A stretch of 64,000 nt of DNA, taken from contig JBCFBK010000026.1 in NCBI GenBank assembly GCA_038562555.1, forward strand, positions 1 to 64,000, written 5' to 3'. Origin of the DNA: JBCFBK01 sp038562555. Its GTDB lineage: Bacteria; Bacteroidota; Bacteroidia; Bacteroidales; Prolixibacteraceae. Shown here piece after piece: positions 16,224 through 25,000 of this stretch. The position numbers were made by a program, and so were the translations under genes. The notes below the pieces were generated by a model. The model ran no database searches. It was not told where the DNA came from and saw only the letters and a list, made by a program, of their open reading frames with translations. Numbering within the stretch: the first letter of the stretch is position 1; each line of letters opens with the position of its first letter.

Positions 16224-17720
16224 TTAAAATAGTTTATTCCACATCCGGGATATCCAGGGTGTGGCAGCTTCGGAACCAACCTTTGTATTTTCGATCAGTT
16301 CGATATCGTTCAAATACGTTTGAAGAGCGATCATGGCGGCAGCCTCTTCTTCATTTTCCTCCTGGTAAAAGAGATCTTTCATCTCGGCGATAAAGGAAGT
16401 TGTCACATTTCCCGCCACAAATCCGGGATGATGGAGTACCGCTTTGAAAAAAGGGATGGTGGTCTTTATTCCCTCAATATTGCTGTGCTGCATGACTCCA
16501 ATCGATTTTTCAATGACCGAGGCCCTGTCTTTCCCCGAAACGATCAGTTTGGCGATCAGCGAGTCATACATGCCGGGAATCACAGAGCCGGGGATAAATC
16601 CTGAATCGACCCGCAGTCCCGGGTAACCAGGAAAATTCATTTCATCAATAATGCCAAAATTGGGTGCGAATCCGGCCTGTACATCTTCTGCATTGATCCG
16701 GAATTCCATTGCCCAGCCGTGCTTTTTTATTTCTTCCTGTTTAAATGTAAGCTTTTCGCCGGCTGCGGTCCTGATCTGCCACTCAACCAGGTCGAGCCCG
16801 GTGATCGCTTCCGTCACAGGATGCTCCACCTGAATGCGGGTATTCATCTCCATGAAATAATAATTCTTTTTCTGGTCCAGCAAAAATTCGACCGTTCCGA
16901 GGGTGAAATATCCGGTCGCTTTGGCCAGCTCCAGGGCATCATGGGTCATTTTATCCCGCAGCTTATCGGTCAGTCCGGATGAGGGGGCTTCCTCCATCAG
17001 CTTTTGATGATTTCTTTGGATCGAGCATTCCCGCTCAAACAGGTGAACGGCATTTCCGTGCTTATCGGCCAGGATTTGTATTTCGATATGCCGGGGCCGT
17101 TCCACGTATTTTTCGATCAGCATGGCTCCGCTGTTAAAGGCATTTGTCGCTTCATTGACAGCCATCCGGAAAGCCGGTTCCAGCTCAGTAGATTTTGTCA
17201 CCACCCGCATCCCTTTGCCCCCGCCTCCGGCCAAAGCCTTCAGCATGACCGGGTATCCGATTTTTTTAATCTGCAACCGGGCTTCTTCCAGTGTGTTGAT
17301 CGGGACGCTGCTGCCTTTAACAACAGGCACACCAATACCTACTGCCAATTGCCGGGCCTCATTTTTGTCGCCCATCTTCCTGATAATTTCGGCCGACGGA
17401 CCGATAAAAATAACCCCTTCCCGGTCACACAGCTCAGGCAGAGCCGGATTTTCCGCTAAAAACCCATAGCCCGGGTGGATGGCCTCTATGCCATATTCCT
17501 TGGCGTAGCCTACAATCAACTCAGGACTTAAAAATACAGACCGTGCAGAACTCTCCTCCCGCACGCGGATCACCTCGTCAGCCCAGTTCAGATAAACAGC
17601 ATTGGCTTCCTGCGGCGTCTGAAAGGCATAGGTTTTAATTCCCATGTTCCGGGCGGTCTTAATGATGCGGACAGCAATCTCTCCGCGATTGGCTATCAAT
17701 ATGGATTTAATCGAAATCAA
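16224..17720 (-). CDS. Biotin carboxylase subunit (acyl-CoA carboxylase)
   Basis: 498 aa ATP-grasp enzyme that carboxylates biotin using bicarbonate and ATP. N-terminal preATP-grasp domain (ILIANRGEIAVRI), Gly-rich ATP loop KALAGGGGKGMR, catalytic FMEMNTRIQVEHPVTE, then C-terminal biotin carboxylase domain with ending WISRMWNKLF. It is slightly longer than E. coli AccC, as is usual for propionyl/acetyl-CoA carboxylase alpha subunits in Bacteroidota. It sits between the carboxyltransferase gene (63-nt gap containing a short heptamer tract) and the biotin carrier gene. Confidence 0.93.
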   Translation of the reverse strand: MISIKSILIANRGEIAVRIIKTARNMGIKTYAFQTPQEANAVYLNWADEVIRVREESSARSVFLSPELIVGYAKEYGIEAIHPGYGFLAENPALPELCDREGVIFIGPSAEIIRKMGDKNEARQLAVGIGVPVVKGSSVPINTLEEARLQIKKIGYPVMLKALAGGGGKGMRVVTKSTELEPAFRMAVNEATNAFNSGAMLIEKYVERPRHIEIQILADKHGNAVHLFERECSIQRNHQKLMEEAPSSGLTDKLRDKMTHDALELAKATGYFTLGTVEFLLDQKKNYYFMEMNTRIQVEHPVTEAITGLDLVEWQIRTAAGEKLTFKQEEIKKHGWAMEFRINAEDVQAGFAPNFGIIDEMNFPGYPGLRVDSGFIPGSVIPGMYDSLIAKLIVSGKDRASVIEKSIGVMQHSNIEGIKTTIPFFKAVLHHPGFVAGNVTTSFIAEMKDLFYQEENEEEAAAMIALQTYLNDIELIENTKVGSEAATPWISRMWNKLF

Positions 17721-17754
17721 TGGTCAACTGTTTTAATGGTTAAAAGAAAATCCC

Positions 17755-17782
17755 CGTGCCCTATGCTCTTTGCCCTGTGCGT
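17755..17782. repeat. Short heptamer tract H (TGCYC type)
   Basis: Four in-register 7-mers such as TATGCTC and TTTGCCC occupy the gap just after the carboxyltransferase stop codon. The unit family is the same as at 59,795-59,843. Confidence 0.6.
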
Positions 17783-17783
17783 G

Positions 17784-19328
17784 CTACAAGGGCATATTTC
17801 CGTGTTTTCTGGGCAGTTTTTCAAGGTACTTATTCTGCAACAGGTCGAAGGCGGTGATGAGCTTTTGCCGGGTAACCGACGGATCAATAACCTCATCGAT
17901 ATACCCGTACTCGTCGGCGATATAGGGGTTAGCCGTCGTATCACGGTACTGTTGAATCAATTGTTGCTTTAGCTTTTCAGGGTCTTCCGCTTCAGCAATT
18001 TCCTTTCTGTTTAAGATCTTGATGGCGCCCTCGGGTCCCATCACCGCAACTTCAGCAGTTGGCCAGGCGAAATTGAAATCGCCTCCCATATTTTTGCTGT
18101 TCATGACGATATAGGCTCCTCCATAAGCTTTTCTCGTGATTACCGTTATTTTCGGGACCGATGCTTCGCCAAAAGCATAAAGCAGCTTGGCGCCATGTCT
18201 GATCAGTCCCGCGTGTTCCTGTTCAGAGCCGGGTAAGAACCCGGGAACATCTTCCAAAACGAGCAAGGGAATATTAAAAGCATCGCAAAATCGCACAAAC
18301 CTGGCGGCTTTCACCGACGAATTCACGTCAAGCACACCTGCCAGCACCTTTGGCTGATTGGCCACAATACCAATAACCCGGTTGTTGAGCCGGGCAAAAC
18401 AAACGATGATGTTTGGGGCAAATGATTCACTGACTTCAAGCATGCTGTCCTGGTCAATCAGGTTAAGGATGACATCGAACATATCGTAAGGCAGCACCGA
18501 TTCATCTGGTATAATCAGCCCTAACTTGTCGGGCCGGGCCGGTGCCAATGGTTCCTCATTTCCCACAGGAGGCAGTTCCACATTATTGGAGGGCAGATAT
18601 TGCAAAAGTTTCCTTACACCTAGTAAGGTATGTTCCTCATCATCGTACACAAATTGTGCAACTCCGCTTTTTGTTGCATGCACATCCGCTCCGCCAAGCT
18701 GTTCGAAACTGATTTCTTCGTTTAGCACTTCCCGCACAATTTCCGGTCCCGTAACAAACATCCGGGCTGTATGGCGCGTCATAAAAATAAAGTCGGTTAA
18801 AGCAGGTGAGTAAACGGCCCCTCCTGCTGCCGGGCCGAGAATTACGGAAATCTGCGGAATAATGCCCGATGATTTGATGTTTCTCAGAAAGATACCCCCA
18901 TACCCGGTCAGACTGGCAATCCCTTCCTGAATACGCGCTCCTCCAGAATCAATCAGTCCGATTATCGGATGTCCCATGGTCCGGGCCATATCCTGCACTT
19001 TCGTGATCTTGGCCGCGTGCGCCTCTCCAAGTGAGCCACCCATAAAATTAAAATCCTGGGCATAGGCAAAAGCTTTCCGCCCGTTTATCCGGCCATGACC
19101 GCAAATGACACCATCACCATACGCCCCCGGCTTATTTCCGTAGGTTACTGAACGTACAAAGGCATCCAGTTCTTCAAATGTATTCTTATCAAAGAGGATG
19201 TCGATCCGCTCGCGTGCTGTTAATTTCCCTTTTGAATGCTGGCGTTCTGCGTATGTTTCATCATACTGCGCCTGAAGTTTTTCATTTCGCTCATGAAAAC
19301 GCACAAAAGCATTCCGGTTATCCCTCAT
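17784..19328 (-). CDS. Acyl-CoA carboxylase carboxyltransferase subunit (propionyl-CoA type)
   Basis: 514 aa, crotonase-fold carboxyltransferase with both halves in one chain, the PccB/MmdA layout. Motifs are GLIDSGGARIQEG, GPAAGGAVYSPALTD, the C-terminal VPGFLPG, AYGGAYIVMNSK, and a terminal PRKHGNMPL typical of the PccB family. It transfers the carboxylate from biotin to an acyl-CoA, most likely propionyl-CoA. The decarboxylase partner membrane subunits of a sodium pump are absent here, so a cytoplasmic carboxylase is more likely. First gene of the three-gene operon. Confidence 0.92.
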   Translation of the reverse strand: MRDNRNAFVRFHERNEKLQAQYDETYAERQHSKGKLTARERIDILFDKNTFEELDAFVRSVTYGNKPGAYGDGVICGHGRINGRKAFAYAQDFNFMGGSLGEAHAAKITKVQDMARTMGHPIIGLIDSGGARIQEGIASLTGYGGIFLRNIKSSGIIPQISVILGPAAGGAVYSPALTDFIFMTRHTARMFVTGPEIVREVLNEEISFEQLGGADVHATKSGVAQFVYDDEEHTLLGVRKLLQYLPSNNVELPPVGNEEPLAPARPDKLGLIIPDESVLPYDMFDVILNLIDQDSMLEVSESFAPNIIVCFARLNNRVIGIVANQPKVLAGVLDVNSSVKAARFVRFCDAFNIPLLVLEDVPGFLPGSEQEHAGLIRHGAKLLYAFGEASVPKITVITRKAYGGAYIVMNSKNMGGDFNFAWPTAEVAVMGPEGAIKILNRKEIAEAEDPEKLKQQLIQQYRDTTANPYIADEYGYIDEVIDPSVTRQKLITAFDLLQNKYLEKLPRKHGNMPL

Positions 19329-19457
19329 TATCGTTGTTTTATAATTACATCCTGGCTCGAAGCATTCCGCCGGGCGTTCATTTCCCTGCCGTTTTTCCGG
19401 AATACCTCAGTCATTAAACACGGAAGTGCGCTAAATGGTTTGTTCGTCTCGTAACAG

Positions 19458-19499
19458 CCGACAAAATAAAAAAGCCTTCCCATACGTTGGAAAGGCCTT
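19458..19499 (-). terminator. Terminator after aldose 1-epimerase gene
   Basis: On the minus strand an 11-bp stem (AAGGCCTTTCC with GGGAAGGCTTT, including G-U pairs) is followed by a T-run, 22 nt after the epimerase stop. Confidence 0.8.
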
Positions 19500-19521
19500 A
19501 TTTCTCGTTTATGCTGTCGGC

Positions 19522-20664
19522 TTATTGCTCCTTAACCGAAAATTTATAGATTGTAGTCGATTTCAGCGTGTCACCCGGATTGAGCACCGTATTCGGGAAA
19601 TTAGGATGATTTGGTGAATCAGGATAATGCTGGGTTTCAAAACACATCCCGTAACGGTGTTCGTATTTCTTACCGCTTTTCCCCGTAAGGTCGCCTTTCA
19701 GAAAGTTACCGGTATAAAACTGGACAGCAGGCTCAGTGGTATAAATTTCCATAAAACGCCCCGACTGCGGTTCATATACGGTGCCGCATAAGGTCATTTC
19801 ACCGGCATCCTGATCCTTATTCAGAATATAGTTGTGATCGTATCCACCGGCAACTTTGATCGGAAGGAACTGTGAATCGATGCGCTCACCAATCACACGG
19901 GGAGTCGTAAAATCCATGTCCGTTTCCTTAATCGATATGATTTTGCCGGTCGGGATCAGTTCATTGTCGATCACTTCCGTTGTGGAGTCAGCATCAAGAA
20001 AGACTACATGGTCTGTAATATCGCCGTTGCCCTCACCTTTCAGGTTGAAATAGACGTGGTTGGTCAGGTTGAAGGGACAGGCCTTGTCCGTAACGGCCTG
20101 GTAATCGATCTTCAGCCCGTTGTCGGTTGTTAAGGTATAGGTCACCTTGACTTCCTTATTTCCGGGGAAGCCGGAATCACCATCCTTGCTCAGCAAAGTC
20201 ATCTCAACTGCAGGGCCTTCGTCCGTTTTTATTTCTTTCGCGTCGTAAACCTGGCGAAAAAAGCTGTTCGTTCCTGAATGCAGATTGGCCTTATGGTTAT
20301 TTACTTCAAGCTCATACGTTTCTCCGTTCAGTTCAAAACGGGCGTTCCCGATGCGGTTGGCATACGGGCCCACAACAGCTCCCTGCCCGGCATCCAGTGT
20401 TGCGTAGTCATTGATCGAATTAAATCCCAGTACCACGTCGGCTATGTTTCCCTGGCGGTCCGGGACTTGAACCGATACGATTTTAGCACCGTAATTGGTT
20501 AGGGTGACCTGAACTCCATTGGCATTCTCAAGAACAAAGAGCGTCGTTTGCTTTCCATTGATCGTACTGTCAAACGCTGCTTTTAAATCCGGAGCCTGAT
20601 CTTTTTTTACGGGTTGCTGACAGGCAAAACCAAGTACAAGAAATAGTAATGTTAATCGTTTCAT
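19522..20664 (-). CDS. galM: Aldose 1-epimerase (mutarotase), lipoprotein
   Basis: 380 aa. Interconverts alpha and beta anomers of sugars such as galactose and glucose. The N-terminus is a lipoprotein signal (lipobox LGFAC, Cys15), so the enzyme sits in the periplasm or outer membrane rather than the cytoplasm; this is common in Bacteroidota. Catalytic residues are visible: the acid His in NLTNHVYFNLKG, and the base Glu in MCFETQHYPDSPN near the C-terminus. The substrate-binding NRIGNARF is at about 100. It stands alone between its own terminator and the HMA-AraC gene, which is transcribed divergently. Confidence 0.94.
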   Translation of the reverse strand: MKRLTLLFLVLGFACQQPVKKDQAPDLKAAFDSTINGKQTTLFVLENANGVQVTLTNYGAKIVSVQVPDRQGNIADVVLGFNSINDYATLDAGQGAVVGPYANRIGNARFELNGETYELEVNNHKANLHSGTNSFFRQVYDAKEIKTDEGPAVEMTLLSKDGDSGFPGNKEVKVTYTLTTDNGLKIDYQAVTDKACPFNLTNHVYFNLKGEGNGDITDHVVFLDADSTTEVIDNELIPTGKIISIKETDMDFTTPRVIGERIDSQFLPIKVAGGYDHNYILNKDQDAGEMTLCGTVYEPQSGRFMEIYTTEPAVQFYTGNFLKGDLTGKSGKKYEHRYGMCFETQHYPDSPNHPNFPNTVLNPGDTLKSTTIYKFSVKEQ

Positions 20665-20746
20665 TCGTTTAAGATTTCAATAAGACATTTTTTAATTGCT
20701 AAAGGTTGAAAATACCTTAAAATTACCGATTATTTGATTTAATTTT

Positions 20747-20778
20747 ATAACCGTTGATTAAAGACTTAATTCGGTTAT
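20747..20778. promoter_or_regulatory. Inverted repeat ATAACCG-N18-CGGTTAT upstream of HMA-AraC regulator
   Basis: Perfect 7-bp arms, 18 nt apart (about two helical turns centre to centre), lie in the divergent galM/regulator promoter region 65 nt before ATG 20843. Candidate autoregulatory operator. Confidence 0.45.
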
Positions 20779-20842
20779 GATTTAAAGCCTAAAGATATTC
20801 TTTTATTATAAAACATCAATTAAAAAAGTAATACGATTCCCA

Positions 20843-21445
20843 ATGGGTTCCCAAAAGTACCAATATCTGTATATTAAAAACATGTTTTGTTCCCATTGTA
20901 TTCAGACAGTGACTGAAGAAGCAGTCAATGCGGGATTGAAAATCCAATCGGTGTATATCGGTTCAGTTGTGCTGTCAAAAGAATGCACAAAAGATCAACT
21001 ACGGCAATTTAACGAGGGGATAGGGCAGAAAGGATATTTTGTGGTTTCCGGCAAAAGGGAAAGAATGATTGAAGCCATAAAAACGGAAATCATTAATATG
21101 ATTCATTACGAACACAAAATTCCCGGAAATCAGAATATTTCAAGTTACCTCTCTTTCGTTCTCGGAAAGGATTATTCATACTTAAGCAGCCTCTTTTCGT
21201 CTTCAGAAAAAACAACGATCGAGAAATTCATCATGATCCAAAAAGCTGAGAAAACGAAATCACTGTTGCTCAAAGGTGAAAGGAGTTTAAGTGAAATAGC
21301 GCTTAAACTGGGATACAGCAATACGCAGCATCTGAGCTCGCAGTTTAAAAAGATAACCGGTATGAGTCCTTCCGAATTTAAAAAATCAAATGAATCGCCG
21401 GGTAAAACCGCCGATCGGCCCTGTGCTCATCTGATGGAAAAATAA
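20843..21445 (+). CDS. HMA-AraC fusion transcription regulator, putative metal sensor
   Basis: 200 aa cytoplasmic regulator. Residues about 7-70 look like a heavy-metal-associated (HMA) ferredoxin-like domain: YIKNMFCSHCIQTV has Cys16 and Cys19 in the CxxC position, and the second half (GIGQKGYFVV) matches the end of the HMA fold. The C-terminal half (about 100-185) is an AraC HTH pair: SLSEIALKLGYSNTQHLSSQ, then FKKITGMSPSEFKK. The usual AraC cupin sensor is absent. It lies directly upstream of the RND efflux operon on the same strand (98-nt gap). I infer that it senses copper or a similar cation and activates that operon. Confidence 0.87.
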   Translation: MGSQKYQYLYIKNMFCSHCIQTVTEEAVNAGLKIQSVYIGSVVLSKECTKDQLRQFNEGIGQKGYFVVSGKRERMIEAIKTEIINMIHYEHKIPGNQNISSYLSFVLGKDYSYLSSLFSSSEKTTIEKFIMIQKAEKTKSLLLKGERSLSEIALKLGYSNTQHLSSQFKKITGMSPSEFKKSNESPGKTADRPCAHLMEK

Positions 21446-21543
21446 AATTACCCTAATGGAGAAATCGGAAAATATCATACATTTTTATAAAAATTCCGTA
21501 AAATCTTTTTCCGATGTATTTTGTTTCTTTGTAAGGACTTAGT

Positions 21544-21942
21544 ATGACAAGAAAAATCAGCCATATCGCCATTTCCTTGCTCCTGGTTATTTTGACCGCC
21601 GGGTTTTCCGTATCGAAGCATTATTGCGGCGGGATGCTTGTGGAGGTGTCGGTATTTGCAGGCTCTGCCGCCGGCTGTCAGGAAAGCGGAAACGCCTGCA
21701 CCATGAATGGTGGTTGCTGCCACAACGAACAGCTTGTCGTCCAGATTGAAAACACCTATACCACGCCTGTTGTACTCGATTCAATCTTGTTTTTCCCAGT
21801 CCTGCTGGCCGTATTCGATTTAAGTTTTTTAAGAACGGCGGGTCTCAGCGTTTTGAACAGGGAGCTCTTGTCCATAGCCGAATCACCGCCTTCGCCCGAT
21901 GTGCTTACCCGGCTCTCCGGCTTGCAGGTTTTCCGTTTATGA
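21544..21942 (+). CDS. HYC_CC_PP family protein
   Basis: 132 aa, small exported or membrane protein of unknown function. The family name describes what is seen here: HYC at residues 26-28 right after the hydrophobic leader, a Cys cluster (Cys45, Cys52, Cys58-Cys59 in NGGCCHNEQ), and SPPSPDV near the C-terminus before LQVFRL. A second hydrophobic segment is at about 80-95. The His/Cys pattern suggests metal binding or a disulfide-rich periplasmic domain. It is the first gene of the efflux operon, before the RND pump, a typical placement in Bacteroidota. The gap to the pump holds a perfect 21-bp palindrome. Confidence 0.85.
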   Translation: MTRKISHIAISLLLVILTAGFSVSKHYCGGMLVEVSVFAGSAAGCQESGNACTMNGGCCHNEQLVVQIENTYTTPVVLDSILFFPVLLAVFDLSFLRTAGLSVLNRELLSIAESPPSPDVLTRLSGLQVFRL

Positions 21943-21959
21943 TTTGATTGTTAATCACC

Positions 21960-21980
21960 GTAAATGCGCGGCGCATTTAC
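21960..21980. promoter_or_regulatory. Perfect 21-bp palindrome between HYC_CC_PP gene and RND pump gene
   Basis: 10-bp arms GTAAATGCGC and its exact complement flank a single G, 18 nt after the HYC_CC_PP stop. There is no T-run, so it is not a classic terminator. It may be an operator for an internal promoter or an mRNA hairpin adjusting pump expression. It would be inside the coding region only if the pump started at 21,948. Confidence 0.6.
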
Positions 21981-22061
21981 CAGCTAAGCCATGTTCGTGC
22001 TCCTGCACAAGCGGGCCTGTCATTGCAAAATCATCAATTACCAATCATAAATACATATCCA

Positions 22062-25000
22062 TTGAAAAAACTGATTCGTTTCTTTTTGGAAAACAGGGTG
22101 ATCGCCTTATTATTTCTGGCCGCCATGATCGGCTGGGGAATTGTCAGCTCCCCGTTTGGCTGGGACACGGGCTTTTTGCCTTCCGACCCGGTACCGGTAG
22201 ATGCGATCCCCGACATCGGCGAAAACCAGCAAATCGTAGCGACCGAATGGATGGGTCGCTCCCCGAAAGACATAGAGGACCAGATCACCTATCCCCTGAC
22301 GACATCGCTGCTGGGTATTCCGGGTGTTCAAACCATCAGGAGTACCTCCATGTTTGGCATGTCATTCATCTACCTGATTTTCGAAGATGATGTTGAATTC
22401 TACTGGAGCCGATCGCGCATTCTGGAAAAACTGAATTCCCTGCCCGCGGGTACTTTGCCTGAAGGCGTTCAACCGGCCCTGGGACCCGATGCAACAGCGC
22501 TTGGCCAGGTTTTTTGGTACACGCTCGAGGGCCGGGATCCGGCCACCGGAAAACCTGCCGGCGGGTGGGATCCGCAGGAGTTACGGACAATCCAGGACTA
22601 CTACGTAAAATACTCGCTGTCGGCTGCAAAGGGAGTCTCCGAAGTTGCCTCTATCGGCGGTTTTGTCAAGGAATATCAGGTCGATATTGATCCAAATGCC
22701 ATGAAAGCCTTTGGGGTTTCGGTCATGGATATTATGCAGGCCGTGAAAAAAAGCAACCTCGATATCGGCGCCGAGACCATCGAACTAAACCAGGTCGAGT
22801 ACATTATCCGGGGACTGGGATACCTGAAGAACCTGGACGACCTGAAAAACGCGGTCGTGACCGTCCGCAACAATGCTCCCGTCACGATCAGCGATGTGGC
22901 GGAAGTCAGCTTCGGACCGGCAAACCGGCGTGGCGGGCTCGATAAAGAGGGTGTTGAAGCCGTAGGTGGCGTGGTTGTGGCGCGTTACGGTTCAAATCCG
23001 ATGGAAGTGATCAACAGCGTAAAAAAGCAGATTGAAGTGTCCGCATCAGGGCTTCCTTCCAAAACCCTGGCCGACGGAACTGTTTCAAAAGTAACCGTTG
23101 TCCCGTTCTACGACCGCACCGGATTGATCCAGGAAACCATCGGCACACTCGAGTCGGCATTGTCGGATGAAATTCTGATCACGGTCATTGTGATCATCAT
23201 TCTGGTTTTAAACCTCCGGGCTTCGGTCATTGTTTCCGCCCTGCTTCCGGTAGCCGTTCTGATGACTTTTATTGGCATGCGGCTGACCGGCGTAGATGCC
23301 AACATTGTTGCACTTTCCGGGATCGCTATCGCCATTGGTGTGATGGTCGACGTAGGCATTGTATTTGTCGAAAATATCATCCGGCATCTTGAAATGCCGG
23401 AGAACAAGAATGCCAGGGGCAAAAATCTGTTGAACGTTATCTATGCCGCAACCACGGAGGTTTCCTCCGCCGTCATTGTGGCACTGGCAACGACTGTGGT
23501 CAGCTTCCTTCCGGTATTTGCCATGCAGGCTGCCGAAGGTAAGCTGTTCAGGCCGCTGGCTTATACGAAGACTTATGCCCTGATAGCCTCATTCGTCCTG
23601 GGCATCATCGTTCTGCCTACCCTGGCCAACCTGTTTTTTTCATTCAAACCCGATAAAAAGCGGACAAAAAGAATCTTTGGGAGTATCCTGATCGCAGCCG
23701 GCGTTTTATTTGCGGTGGTGTGGGAACAAATTCCCGCTCTGGCGCTTGTTTTAGTCGGGCTTAATAACCTGCTGGAACATAAATGGCCGGAAAAACGAAA
23801 AGAATTTCCAAACTATATTAATATAGGAATTACCGTACTCGTTGCCCTTTGGTTCCTTGCGGTCGAATGGCTGCCGCTGGGTGCATCCAACAGTCATGTC
23901 GTCAACTACCTGTTTGCCGGGTTTCTGATTGCCTTTGTGCTGGCCATGCTGATGCTGATCGTACGCTTTTACGTGCCTATTCTGCGTTGGACCCTGCATA
24001 ATAAATGGACCTTTATCGTATTTCCGCTCCTGACCATTCTGTTCGGGGTCCTGGCCTGGCAAGGTGCAAACCGCGTTTTCGGGTTTATGCCCGATGCTGT
24101 CACGGGAACAAGGGTTTGGCGGTCATTCGCCCATACATTTCCCGGTATCGGAAAGGAATTTATGCCCGCACTCGATGAAGGATCATTTCTTTTGATGCCG
24201 ACCAGCATGCCGCACAGCGGAATCGAAAAGAATCAGGAGTATGTCAGGCTGCTCGACCAGCGGTTAAGCAGTATCCCCGAAGTGGATCTCGCCGTAGGCA
24301 AATGGGGCCGGGTCAATTCCGCGCTCGACCCGGCGCCGGTCCAGATGTTTGAAAATACAATCAATTATTTGCCTGAATATATCCTGGATGAGCACGGACA
24401 CCGGATGACCTTCCGTGTTGATAAGGAAGGAAACTTTCTCCTCAAAGACAGCACCAGTTATCATCCGGGACGGGACGGGTTCAGGAAAATACGAAAGGAG
24501 CAGCTGATCCCGGATAAAAGAGGTGAATATTTCCGGCAGTGGAGGGATGAAATCAGGTCAACCGACGATATCTGGAACGAGATTGTGCAGGTGACCAATA
24601 TACCGGGACTGACTTCAGCGCCCCGGCTTCAGCCCATTCAAACCAGGCTGGTTATGCTGTCGACAGGCATGCGCGCACCAATGGGATTAAAGGTGTACGG
24701 GCCTGATCTGGAGACGGTCGAAAAAGTCGGGATGCAACTGGAAACCGTGCTCAGGGAGATCCCTTCCATACAGCCTTCATCAGTCTTTTACGACCGGGCA
24801 GTGGGTGCTCCTTACATGGAGATAAAACTCAACCGCCAGGCCATTGCGCGTTACGGAATGACCATTTCCGACGTCCAGGAAATCCTACAGGTAGCAGTTG
24901 GCGGTATGACGCTGACAAAAACCGTTGAAGGGCGTGAACGTTTCCCGGTGCGGGTCCGCTATGCCCGGGAGCTTCGCGATACACCTGAGGATATCAGTAA

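Noticed and set aside
21948..22061. Upstream extension of the RND pump gene to ATG 21948
   Set aside because: The added residues are unlike RND N-termini and the segment contains a perfect palindrome; TTG 22062 gives a normal start.
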